A DNA stretch of 64,000 nucleotides from CAYPIE01 sp964410665 (GTDB taxonomy: Bacteria; Planctomycetota; Planctomycetia; Gemmatales; Gemmataceae): positions 62,001 to 126,000 of the forward strand of contig CAYPIE010000004.1 of assembly GCA_964410665.1 (NCBI GenBank). Reading direction: 5' to 3'. Shown here one piece after another: positions 1 through 7,859 of the stretch (the stretch's first letter is position 1; every line of letters starts with the position of its first letter). Position numbers and translations under genes: made by a program. Under the pieces are notes generated by a model, which saw only the letters and a program-made list of their open reading frames with translations, made no database searches and was not told the DNA's origin.

Positions 1-489
1 AACGCTTATGACGAAGGGATCGATAATGAGTTCTGGAAGCCGATCAAGGCCTATTGGGAGGATAAGTCCCAGGAGAAGCGCGACGCCCTACGCGGCTTGT
101 TGAAACGAGAGGCGACGAAATGGCAATACACCACCGGTGTTCGTGACCTAGACACGATTAGCCCCGACAACTGGAACCTCGATCAAGCCCTCCTCGACCG
201 ACCTGGGAACCAAGAAATCCAGTTGGACTTGTTCTACAGCTATGGAAGCAACCCACCCCTGTATCCAGCCTGGCAACAGTATCTGCGTGAGAAGCAACCA
301 CCGACTTTAATCGTTTGGGGCAAAAATGATCCGATCTTCCCCGCCGAAGGTGCTGAACCCTATAAGCGGGACCTGAAAGATCTTGAGTATCACCTTTTGG
401 ATACCGGCCACTTCGCGCTGGAAGAAGATGGACCCGTGATCGCCAGCTACATGCGAAAGTTTCTGACCAAGCGATTGATTCATCCGTAA
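1..489 (+). CDS. alpha/beta hydrolase, C-terminal part (5' end outside window)
   Basis: The frame is open from base 1 and gives 162 residues with no start, so the N-terminus and nucleophile elbow lie outside the window. The visible part has the late landmarks of an alpha/beta-hydrolase fold: LIVWGKNDPIF, with the likely catalytic Asp at codon 328-330, and LLDTGHFALEE, with the catalytic His at 409-411. Spacing and wording resemble the epoxide hydrolase/haloalkane dehalogenase-like branch, but the substrate cannot be read from this portion. A strong hairpin follows the stop. The fold call is solid; the reaction is not assigned. Confidence 0.8.
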   Translation, partial: NAYDEGIDNEFWKPIKAYWEDKSQEKRDALRGLLKREATKWQYTTGVRDLDTISPDNWNLDQALLDRPGNQEIQLDLFYSYGSNPPLYPAWQQYLREKQPPTLIVWGKNDPIFPAEGAEPYKRDLKDLEYHLLDTGHFALEEDGPVIASYMRKFLTKRLIHP

Positions 490-499
490 TGCCCCACAC

Positions 500-536
500 T
501 GCAACACGAGCAGTCTGTCCGACTGCTCGTGTCGCA
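500..536 (+). terminator. hairpin downstream of the hydrolase gene
   Basis: ACACGAGCAGT (504-514) pairs perfectly with ACTGCTCGTGT (522-532) across a 7-nt loop. TGC/GCA pairs at 500-502 and 534-536 extend the stem beyond one mismatch. It starts 11 bases after the stop codon, a typical terminator position, but no T-tract follows, so intrinsic termination is not certain. Confidence 0.5.
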
Positions 537-678
537 GCATCGAATCGAGAACATCCTGATTGATCGAAACGGAAAGCTAACCTGGTCCGAAGCTTACGGC
601 TTGTCGCCAAGCTTGCTCCGGTATAGGGAAATGATCAAGTAATGCACCGAGGTCATCGGATCGGTCCAGAGGCGTCGA

Positions 679-1755
679 ATGGACACACTTCATCACCGCT
701 ATCGACACCGCCGGCACTTCGAGTCGCTCGATGGGGTGCGTTGCTTAGCAATTTTTGGGGTGCTCTGGCACCACGGGGGGATGTCCGATGGAGGACTGGG
801 TGATCGGGGGTTTTTGGGAGTCGACTTATTTTTTGTCCTTAGTGGGTTTCTGATCGTCACTTTATTGCTTCGGGAACGCGCGACGCACGGCAGCATTTCG
901 CTCAAGAAATTTTATATCAGAAGGACTTTAAGGATTTTTCCACCCTACTACGCCCTTCTTACGGGGTTGGCCGTGCTGTATCTGTTCGCACCAGGTTTGA
1001 ACACGGCAAGCGGGTTCTGGACGTGTCTGCCCTTCTATCTGACCTATACCTCAAACTGGTCCATCGCCCAAGCAGCCAATCTGGGGATCATGTGGTCGTT
1101 GGCCACCGAGGAGCAATTTTACCTCGTTTGGCCTGCGGTCGAAAAATATCTTCGCAGCCGATGGCTCGGGGTCGCATTGATCGGGGTGATTGTGCTGAAT
1201 CAGCTCATCAACTTCGGCCTATTTGATAACTTTTTTGCATGGCTTTATGGAATGGACTCTGTCCCCCCATTGTGGATCCTTGACACCACGTTCACTCCCA
1301 TCGCATTTGGCGTCGTCATTGCACATTTACTGCATCGCGAGGAGACATTCGGCTGGTTGGCAGCCTTCTTGTCCAATCGCTACAGCCCAGTGTTGCTGTT
1401 GCTCAGCCTACTGATCGCATTGGTCTATCTACCAGCGGACTTGAGCGGTTGGCCAAGATTACTCATCCACTTCCTGATGGCCATCTGGCTCGCTTCCTTG
1501 GTCATCCGGGAGGACCATTACCTGCACGTATGCCTGGCGGCGAAACCGATCGCCTTCGTTGGCACCATCAGCTACGGGATCTATCTCTATCATATGTTCG
1601 TTTTCTATTTTATTGACAAACTTGGGAATCGATTCGGCTTGCATTCGCTCGAAGTTTTGTTTGTGTTGAAAGTTGCAGCGACCATTGCGTTTGCATTCCT
1701 TAGCTATCGCTGGCTTGAAAAGCCGTGCTTGCGGCTAAAGCAACGTTTCGTGTAG
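679..1755 (+). CDS. acyltransferase family 3 membrane protein
   Basis: This 358-aa protein is an integral-membrane acyltransferase of the Acyl_transf_3 family (OafA/NodX type), which usually O-acylates surface polysaccharides or lipids. It opens with FESLDGVRCLAIFGVLWHH, the usual first helix with conserved HH. The RRTLRIFPPYY motif near residue 80 is the hallmark Arg/Pro segment. About ten hydrophobic segments follow, ending in a YLYHMFVF helix and a basic tail. A weak AGAGG lies upstream of the ATG. The acceptor is unknown, and no polysaccharide cluster adjoins the gene. Confidence 0.88.
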   Translation: MDTLHHRYRHRRHFESLDGVRCLAIFGVLWHHGGMSDGGLGDRGFLGVDLFFVLSGFLIVTLLLRERATHGSISLKKFYIRRTLRIFPPYYALLTGLAVLYLFAPGLNTASGFWTCLPFYLTYTSNWSIAQAANLGIMWSLATEEQFYLVWPAVEKYLRSRWLGVALIGVIVLNQLINFGLFDNFFAWLYGMDSVPPLWILDTTFTPIAFGVVIAHLLHREETFGWLAAFLSNRYSPVLLLLSLLIALVYLPADLSGWPRLLIHFLMAIWLASLVIREDHYLHVCLAAKPIAFVGTISYGIYLYHMFVFYFIDKLGNRFGLHSLEVLFVLKVAATIAFAFLSYRWLEKPCLRLKQRFV

Positions 1756-1850
1756 GGCGTCAGTGCGATTAGAAATGCGCTGTTGGTTTGCAGCACGTGA
1801 ACGATATCTGATCGACGCATCTGTGCATTGTCGGCTCAAGGGGTAGCTTT

Positions 1851-2336
1851 ATGGCAACCATTGTGAAACCGCCTGCCCCGTTGGACCTTGCCACCCAGCC
1901 GGTCTCTGTATTTCTAGCTGGCTCGATCGAAATGGGCCAAGCCGAACCTTGGCAAAGGTTGGTCGAGCAAGCCCTGGCCGATCGCGAGATCACCATCTTC
2001 AACCCACGTCGCGAGCAATGGGATGCTTCCTGGGAGCAATCGATCCACAACCCAACATTTCGCGAACAGGTTCACTGGGAACTACAGGCCCAGGAGCGGG
2101 CAAGCCTGATCGCGATGTATTTTGCGCCGAGCACGAAAGCGCCAATCACGTTGTTGGAGTTGGGCTTGTCTGCTCGGAGTGGCAGGCTGTTGGTCTGTGC
2201 GCCGCCTGGTTATTGGCGACGTGGCAATATCCAGGTTGTATGTGATCATTATCAAATCCCGTTGTACCAGACGCTTCCCGAATTGATTGAAGCAGTCCGG
2301 GAGCGAGTTTGCACCCTCACCAACGCTCCGATTTGA
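1851..2336 (+). CDS. nucleoside 2-deoxyribosyltransferase-like protein
   Basis: This 161-aa cytosolic protein begins its core with VFLAGSIEMG, the phosphate/ribose-binding loop seen in deoxyribosyltransferase-like proteins. It continues with FNPRREQWDASW, REQVHWELQA and a SLIAMYFAPSTKAPITLLELGL stretch whose Glu is the probable nucleophile region. This pattern fits the Nuc_deoxyrib_tr_3 family, which may act on nucleosides or nucleotide-like sugars in salvage. An AAGGGG ribosome site sits about 7 nt before the ATG. The gene stands alone. The family call is good, but the physiological substrate is unknown. Confidence 0.78.
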   Translation: MATIVKPPAPLDLATQPVSVFLAGSIEMGQAEPWQRLVEQALADREITIFNPRREQWDASWEQSIHNPTFREQVHWELQAQERASLIAMYFAPSTKAPITLLELGLSARSGRLLVCAPPGYWRRGNIQVVCDHYQIPLYQTLPELIEAVRERVCTLTNAPI

Positions 2337-2756
2337 TATTCAAAACATGACTTTATTATTTAATCATGATTGAGGATGTGGTCAAGCCTGGCACATCGGA
2401 TCGTCCCTTGAGCCTTGCTCCCAAGCGTTGGCTTTGGGAAGGAACATCTATGATCGGCCCGGGTAACTGGGTTCAATACGAGTCTTGACGGATGGACGCA
2501 GCAATGTCGTGCTGATGGTCGTGCAAATCTATTGACTTCCAGTAAGCATTTGTTTCGCAACGGCTTTGCTCGTAGTCTTTGGGAGCAGCGTTGGATTCAC
2601 CGAGGCGATCGCCGAGTGCAATTTCCTCAGGTGTTTGAAAATCCGATCGAAGAACTCCTGAACAAAGGAAGGATGTTGGTCCACACCAACTTCGATAACC
2701 TACTTACCTGCCAAACCAGGCCAAGTTCCTCTCTGCCCCATTTGTGGAGTATTGAT
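2337..2756. other. gap without a convincing gene
   Basis: About 420 bases with no supported gene. The downstream reading frame stays open back to 2532, but that part has no recognisable protein character. A 40-codon ATG frame at 2366-2488 has no ribosome-binding site. No clear promoter or hairpin was identified. Confidence 0.4.
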
Positions 2757-3077
2757 GTGTTTGCGTCATTCGAACTTGGGATGATTGCTCTGATCATGGC
2801 ACTTCTGTTGCCCTGGGGTATCCAGTGGGGCCAGTCCGATCCCGCCGAACGTTTGCGACTCCGTCGGGTCGAGGCGAAGCTCGACTTGATCCTCGCTCAG
2901 TTGGGTGTGCAGTACCATGGGCCCGACTCCCCGGCTGGATTGTCCGATGAGGTTCGCCAACTCGCCAATGATCCGAGCCAAAAGATCCAGGCGATCAAAC
3001 TCCACCGCGAGCAGACCGGCGCGAGTCTGCTCGAAGCCAAGCAAGCCGTCGAGGCCTACATAGCGGGACAAAGATAA
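2757..3077 (+). CDS. small membrane-anchored protein with ribosomal L7/L12 C-domain-like tail
   Basis: From the proposed GTG at 2757, preceded by GGAG at 7 nt, this is a 106-aa protein. A hydrophobic anchor (MIALIMALLLPWG) lies near residues 9-21. A charged helix with RRVEAKLDLILAQLGV follows, then a C-terminal module KIQAIKLHREQTGASLLEAK resembling the L7/L12 C-terminal fold. Similar small proteins with a helix plus this fold occur in planctomycetes and other bacteria, with unknown roles. An ATG at 2781 is an alternative start. The open frame runs back to 2532, but that part looks non-coding. No function is assigned. Confidence 0.65.
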   Translation: MFASFELGMIALIMALLLPWGIQWGQSDPAERLRLRRVEAKLDLILAQLGVQYHGPDSPAGLSDEVRQLANDPSQKIQAIKLHREQTGASLLEAKQAVEAYIAGQR

Positions 3078-3180
3078 ACCGATTGGTGTCCGGTCAACCG
3101 ATCGAATATCGCTGGTCCTGATCGTTGGGCAATATCCAGCCCCGGGAGCTTCGGACCTATCCTAGTAAACGGACAATGTC

Positions 3181-4188
3181 ATGAAGATCATCCTTCCAGG
3201 TGGCAGCGGACAGGTCGGTACCTTGTTAGCAAAGGCCTTTCTTGGAGATGGGCACGAAGTCGTGGTGCTTAGCCGACAGCCGAAGGATGCTCCGTGGCAG
3301 ATGCTGGCTTGGGATGGCCAGACCATCGGGCCGTGGGCCAGGGTGTTGGAAGGCGCGGATGTGATCATCAACCTCGCAGGTCAGAATGTCAATTGTCGGT
3401 ATCATCGCGAGAATCGCCGACGCATCATGAACTCGAGGCTCGACGCAACCTGCGCGGTGGCGAAAGCAATCGCCCAGGCGCAGCAGCCTCCCAAGCTCTG
3501 GCTACAAGCCAGCACTGCGACGATCTACGCCCACCGTTATGACCAAGGCAATGACGAAGCGAGTGGGATCTTGGGTGGCTTTGAAGCGAATGTGCCAGAC
3601 ACTTGGCGGTTTAGCATCGATGTGGCCCGATCCTGGGAACAAGCCGCTGAGGCGGCCATCGTGCCACAAACGCGGAAAGTGCTCCTCCGTTCGGCCATGA
3701 CCATGAGTCCTGATCCCAATGGCGTCTTTGATGTCTTGTTAGGGTTGGTTCGCTGGAGCTTGGGTGGCACGAACGGGGACGGACGGCAATTTGTCTCTTG
3801 GATTCACGACCAGGACTTTATCCGGGCCATCTACTGGTTGATCGACCACCCCGAACTGGAGGGACCGGTGAATCTTGCTGCGCCACAGCCGTTGCCCAAT
3901 GCGGAATTCATGCGCGTGTTGCGTCAAGCCTGGGGTGCTCGTTTCGGCCTGCCGGCGACCACCTGGATGCTCGAACTGGGGGCGTGGTTGTTGCGAACCG
4001 AAACGGAGCTGATCTTGAAGAGTCGGCGGGTGGTTCCCGGACGCTTGATCGAGTCGGGATTTGTCTTCAACTTCCCAACCTGGGATCAGGCTGCCGTTGA
4101 TCTATGTCGGCGCTGGCGGGAACAGCGGATGCAAATACCCAAGCCAACTGACCAGGCAGATCCCTCAACATCCGTTCTGGGTGATTAG
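3181..4188 (+). CDS. TIGR01777 family epimerase (YfcH-like SDR)
   Basis: This 335-aa protein is an extended/atypical short-chain dehydrogenase of the TIGR01777/YfcH group. The N-terminal nucleotide-binding loop is ILPGGSGQVGTLLA (about residues 4-17). The motif VIINLAGQNV near 61-70 and RMxSR-like RIMNSRLDA near 81 are typical of the group, and the C-terminal DUF1731 domain (from PLPNAEFMRVL) ends in the usual GFxFxFPT segment. The catalytic chemistry of this family is not established. It sits 103 bases after the small membrane protein, with no obvious functional link. Confidence 0.9.
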   Translation: MKIILPGGSGQVGTLLAKAFLGDGHEVVVLSRQPKDAPWQMLAWDGQTIGPWARVLEGADVIINLAGQNVNCRYHRENRRRIMNSRLDATCAVAKAIAQAQQPPKLWLQASTATIYAHRYDQGNDEASGILGGFEANVPDTWRFSIDVARSWEQAAEAAIVPQTRKVLLRSAMTMSPDPNGVFDVLLGLVRWSLGGTNGDGRQFVSWIHDQDFIRAIYWLIDHPELEGPVNLAAPQPLPNAEFMRVLRQAWGARFGLPATTWMLELGAWLLRTETELILKSRRVVPGRLIESGFVFNFPTWDQAAVDLCRRWREQRMQIPKPTDQADPSTSVLGD

Positions 4189-4400
4189 ACGGGCAAGCAC
4201 TACGACATCGGCTGAAAACCAAAGCCCATTCGAACCGCCTGATCGTCATTCCAAGAGCAATGATCGCCACCTGGCCACGCGTTCGCCATATGGATTCCGT
4301 GTGAGAATGGTCTCAGGTCAACAGGATCCCCCTCAATCCATGCTAGGCTTTCCTTCAAACCGCATCGCGTTGACAAACACAGACTCGAGCAGTTGCACCA

Positions 4401-4961
4401 ATGCACCCAGATTCCCATCAGGCCGTCCGGCAGCATCTTCAGACCTACTTCACCGGTCACACGCGCCGAGAACATGTCTGGACCTTAGGTCCAGCGTTGG
4501 ATGTCTACCCTCAGTTACGGATCGCCGAATTTGCACCAGGTCCAAAGTCCAACTTGTGGGTTTACGCTACTATTGGAGGGTTTGAGGCCTGTTGCGACCC
4601 CTGTCTTGAATTTGTCCTCACCGCTCCCGAACATGATCTACGGCATGTAGAACTGCTGATGATGACTGCATGGTACCATGGTCGACGGACGCTTGGGACC
4701 GGACACACGTTTCCCATCGGCGAAGCCTGGTTACCGGGCTCGGCGTGCGATGCCTTTTTGGTTTCCTTCCCTTACCCTTTTACGGAATCCCTGGAGCTCT
4801 GTCATTTACCCGAGGGAGGTCATCTTCACTTCCGATGGCTACTACCGATTACGCCAGCGGAACGTGCCTTCAAGGTTCGCGAAGGAGTGGAAGCCCTGGA
4901 GCAGCGGTTTGAATCGTCTGAGTTGCTCTACTGGGAACCGGGGCGGTCCTCGGTCGTCTAG
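4401..4961 (+). CDS. suppressor of fused (SUFU) domain protein
   Basis: This 186-aa cytosolic protein matches the bacterial SUFU-like domain. It has an early VYPQLRIAEFAPG segment, LWVYATIGG, FVLTAPEHDLRHVELLMM, GHTFPIGEAWLPGS and a C-terminal HFRWLLPITPAERAFKVREG. In animals SUFU regulates Hedgehog signalling. Bacterial members are of unclear function and are often toxin-immunity or accessory proteins. No toxin gene is visible next to it. The ribosome site is weak, and the ATG is chosen because the domain begins just after it. Confidence 0.8.
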   Translation: MHPDSHQAVRQHLQTYFTGHTRREHVWTLGPALDVYPQLRIAEFAPGPKSNLWVYATIGGFEACCDPCLEFVLTAPEHDLRHVELLMMTAWYHGRRTLGTGHTFPIGEAWLPGSACDAFLVSFPYPFTESLELCHLPEGGHLHFRWLLPITPAERAFKVREGVEALEQRFESSELLYWEPGRSSVV

Positions 4962-5310
4962 TGGGATCCATGGACTCTTCCAGCCGGGCTTCGATCCCGA
5001 TGCAACTTCCCCCAACGAGACCCTTTGACATAGCGAACGAGCACTGCACGGACGGAGCAGCATGTGATGCCTGCATGCTGTTAGCTTCGAATCAAGAGGC
5101 TCGCTCCCGACAACTTCTCGACCAAGCAGGCACGTACCAAGCCAGAGAACCGTTCAACGTCGAAAAAACGACAGATTTATATAACAATCTTTTAATCGTT
5201 GAGTTTGCCAAAGCGCCTCCCGTGTCGGACGACGCGAGAGACTCGAGACTTTGGTCCTTTCCCGGGGTTGTAACATCGGGTTCCTTTGGCATTCGACTTG
5301 GGAGTTGTAG
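4962..5310. other. gap upstream of the PQQ-propeller gene
   Basis: About 350 bases with no supported gene. An open frame spans it (GTG at 4961 to TGA at 5314), but it uses AGA codons that the surrounding genes avoid and resembles no known protein. The AT-rich stretch near 5170-5205 is the likeliest promoter zone for the next gene. A GGGAG ribosome site lies 7 nt before the ATG at 5311. Confidence 0.4.
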
Positions 5311-6690
5311 ATGAATCGAGCTCGTGTCTGGGCCATCGGCATGATGGCAGGGTGTATGGCAGTTGCCTCGGCTGGGGAGAACTCGCCGCAGTTCCGTGGC
5401 CCCGATGGTACGGCCGTGCTCACTGGGGATCAGACGCCCCCCTCCACTTGGGGAGAGGCAAGCAATATCCGCTGGAAACGGGACATCCCTGGGGAAGGCT
5501 GGTCAGCTCCGATCATTTGGGGCAACAAGGTGTTTCTCACTGCGGCGGTCACGGACGGAGAACCTGAAGCAACACGCGGTCAAGAACCCCGCCGCAGGCC
5601 CACTGGCAGACGACAGCAAGGCGGCCCTGGCGGACGCGGCCGTGGTTACCGCCAGACGCCACCAGATGTCGTCTATCGCTTCACTTTGCACTGCTTGGAC
5701 CTAAACAGCGGAAAAACCGTTTGGGAAAAGGTGGCGCTGGAGGCCAAACCAAGGATTTCCAAGCACCGCGACAACACCTATGCTACGGAGACGCCGGTCA
5801 CCGATGGCAAACGAGTATATGCCTACTTCGGCATGCATGGGCTGTTTGCTTTTGACCTCGACGGGAACCTGGTCTGGAAGAAAGACCTCGGGGTGTACCC
5901 AATGGCGGCTGGCTGGGGTACCGCGAGCTCGCCATTGGTCCACGACGGTCTGCTCTTTTTGCAGATTGATAACGAAAAGGAATCCTTCCTTACTGCGCTA
6001 GACGCGGCGACCGGGAAAGAACGCTGGCGGGTCGCTCGCGACGAGAAGTCGAACTGGTCCAACCCCATGATCTGGCAAAACAAGCTTCGTACCGAATTGG
6101 TCACCAGCGGGTATACCGCCCGGTCGTACGACCCGAAAACGGGCAAGCTGTTGTGGGAACTGACCATGAGTGGCCGTGCCGCCTCAACGCCGCTCGGCTT
6201 GCCGGAAGTACTGTACATTGGCACCGAAGACCGTGCCCGCCGAAACCAAGGCAGCGGTGGCTTGTTCGCGGTCCGGGTGGGAGCCCAGGGCGATATCACT
6301 CCCGAGCCTAATGTTACTCGCAATCAATACGTCCAATGGTTGCGTCCCAAGGACGGTCCACCGATGGCCTCGCCTTTGGTTTACCAAGGCTACCTGTACA
6401 CATTGACGCGGAATGGCATGGTCAACTGCTATGATGCGAGCACTGGGAAGCCTGCCTATGAACGTGAGCGTTTGCGTGGTGCCCGTTCCTTTTGGGCGTC
6501 ACCGTGGGCCTATGCGGGCCACGTGTTCTGCCTGGATGATAATGGCACAACGCACGTGCTGAAAGCGGGGCCGGAATTCGAGGTCCTTGGTACCAACGAG
6601 TTGCCCGGGCGTACGTGGGCAACTGCCGCGCTGACCGATTCTAGCTTGCTCATCCGGTCCGAGGCAGGGGTCTATTGCATCAGCCGTTAA
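5311..6690 (+). CDS. exported PQQ-binding-like beta-propeller protein
   Basis: A 459-aa protein with an N-terminal signal peptide (about residues 1-22, cleavage near ASAG). The body consists of repeated blades with W-containing strands: GKTVWEK, GNLVWKKDL, GKERWRV and GKLLWEL are PQQ-repeat cores. FRGPDGTAV near the N-terminus is very common in planctomycete outer-membrane-assembly/quinoprotein-like propellers. A Gly/Arg/Gln-rich insertion lies around residues 88-115. True PQQ enzymatic residues are not evident, so it is more likely a structural or binding protein of the cell envelope. A GGGAG precedes the ATG. Confidence 0.85.
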   Translation: MNRARVWAIGMMAGCMAVASAGENSPQFRGPDGTAVLTGDQTPPSTWGEASNIRWKRDIPGEGWSAPIIWGNKVFLTAAVTDGEPEATRGQEPRRRPTGRRQQGGPGGRGRGYRQTPPDVVYRFTLHCLDLNSGKTVWEKVALEAKPRISKHRDNTYATETPVTDGKRVYAYFGMHGLFAFDLDGNLVWKKDLGVYPMAAGWGTASSPLVHDGLLFLQIDNEKESFLTALDAATGKERWRVARDEKSNWSNPMIWQNKLRTELVTSGYTARSYDPKTGKLLWELTMSGRAASTPLGLPEVLYIGTEDRARRNQGSGGLFAVRVGAQGDITPEPNVTRNQYVQWLRPKDGPPMASPLVYQGYLYTLTRNGMVNCYDASTGKPAYERERLRGARSFWASPWAYAGHVFCLDDNGTTHVLKAGPEFEVLGTNELPGRTWATAALTDSSLLIRSEAGVYCISR

Positions 6691-6701
6691 TCGACCAGGG
6701 T

Positions 6702-6722
6702 GGGGGACTAGCAGCGTCCCCC
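6702..6722. terminator. hairpin between convergent genes
   Basis: GGGGGAC (6702-6708) and GTCCCCC (6716-6722) form a perfect 7-bp GC-rich stem with a 7-nt loop. It lies between the ends of two convergent genes and could serve both. There is no clear T-tract on either side. Confidence 0.5.
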
Positions 6723-6756
6723 GCTCCATCGTAGCGTCATGCACGGTGTTGAAACC

Positions 6757-7641
6757 TTAAGGTCCAAGTCGAGTCGCATAAAACGCGGCGGGCCGATCCC
6801 CAAGAACCGCCGTTCCGGCAAGGGCTTTTCCATTGCCGGTAAACAAGTGTCCCTCGAAGGTCTCCACCGCTTGTGGGTAATGAATGCGAAATTTGATGGC
6901 GTGCCGTGGGTTGCCGACCGAACCGGTCACCTTATAGGATCGGCCTTCCTTATCCGAGAGAAACGAACCGGTCACCTCCCCTTTCTCGTCAACCTGCAGG
7001 GTTAATTGACCGGAGCGACGTCCATCATTCTCCAGCATGTAGGTACCGTTAAAGTATCGGGACTCGAAGCTTGAACCGATGGTGACCCTGGGTGGGTTCG
7101 AAGGCGCGACCAGGTTGATGCGCTCGGTCAACACATATAACTTCGCATCGCCAATGGGATGGAGGGTCACCCGCGATGGTCGCTCCGGATCGCGCTGGAC
7201 CAACAGATCTCCACCCAACGACTGGGGAACTACCTGACCAAAATCGATCTGGAAGCGGAAATCCGGGTAAAGATGGATCTTCTGCCCTTGGCAATGGATC
7301 TCCTGCTCGGTCCCGGTTCGGTAGGTGACAAACTGACGAATCCGGATCAGCGGTAAATACGACTCTTCTGTGAGTTTCATGCGGGCTTCACGGACGAGCA
7401 ATTTGCACCAGCGTCCCTGATTGCCACGGACCGCCAGCAGCGTCCCCGATTGACCCGGAAGAACCCCCGAATACCTAATCATTGACTTGTGTGTTAATAT
7501 ATCAACTGGTTCCCAGGCCTTTGTCTGTGGCACTCGCTGCAGGACATCATTTTTCAGGTCGAGAAATCCTTGGGCCCACATCGGACTTTGACTCGCGATC
7601 CCAGCGCAGAGCACCCATAACCAGACCAAGCACCTTTGCAT
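6757..7641 (-). CDS. secreted protein of unknown function
   Basis: A 294-aa protein with a signal peptide (basic start, hydrophobic core, ending near MWAQG at about residue 25). The C-terminal half (about 195-294) has short beta-strand motifs: FNGTYMLENDGRRSGQLTLQ, EVTGSFLSDKEG and GNGKALAGTAVL. They look like a lipocalin- or avidin-like repeat barrel used in planctomycete exported proteins. That is an inference from pattern, not a recognised family. The ribosome site AAAGGAA lies just before the ATG. It is divergent from the next gene and shares a 218-bp promoter region with it. Confidence 0.7.
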   Translation of the reverse strand: MQRCLVWLWVLCAGIASQSPMWAQGFLDLKNDVLQRVPQTKAWEPVDILTHKSMIRYSGVLPGQSGTLLAVRGNQGRWCKLLVREARMKLTEESYLPLIRIRQFVTYRTGTEQEIHCQGQKIHLYPDFRFQIDFGQVVPQSLGGDLLVQRDPERPSRVTLHPIGDAKLYVLTERINLVAPSNPPRVTIGSSFESRYFNGTYMLENDGRRSGQLTLQVDEKGEVTGSFLSDKEGRSYKVTGSVGNPRHAIKFRIHYPQAVETFEGHLFTGNGKALAGTAVLGDRPAAFYATRLGP

Positions 7642-7859
7642 TGCTTTTCCTTTCTGTCTGCTGACGGTGGGGTGAGCGACTCCTTCTTTACCCTACCTTT
7701 TCAATGCTCACTCGGGAGCGATTGCGGCGGGAAACTTGATTTTTTCTGGATTGCTCGGAGAGTTTTTCAAGTTCCTGCCCACCCGAGCCGATAAAATTGT
7801 TAAGCCAAAACTCGTGCGTGATGAGTTCCAGGCTCGGCTGACGGAAGAGGGGCAAAGCG

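Noticed and set aside
2366..2488. 40-codon ATG frame in the gap before the L7/L12-like gene
   Set aside because: No ribosome-binding site and no recognisable feature; such short frames are common by chance.
4961..5314. 117-codon GTG frame filling the gap between the SUFU and PQQ genes, overlapping both
   Set aside because: It uses AGA codons the neighbours avoid, has mixed third-position composition, no ribosome site and no protein-like pattern; the region also looks like a promoter zone.
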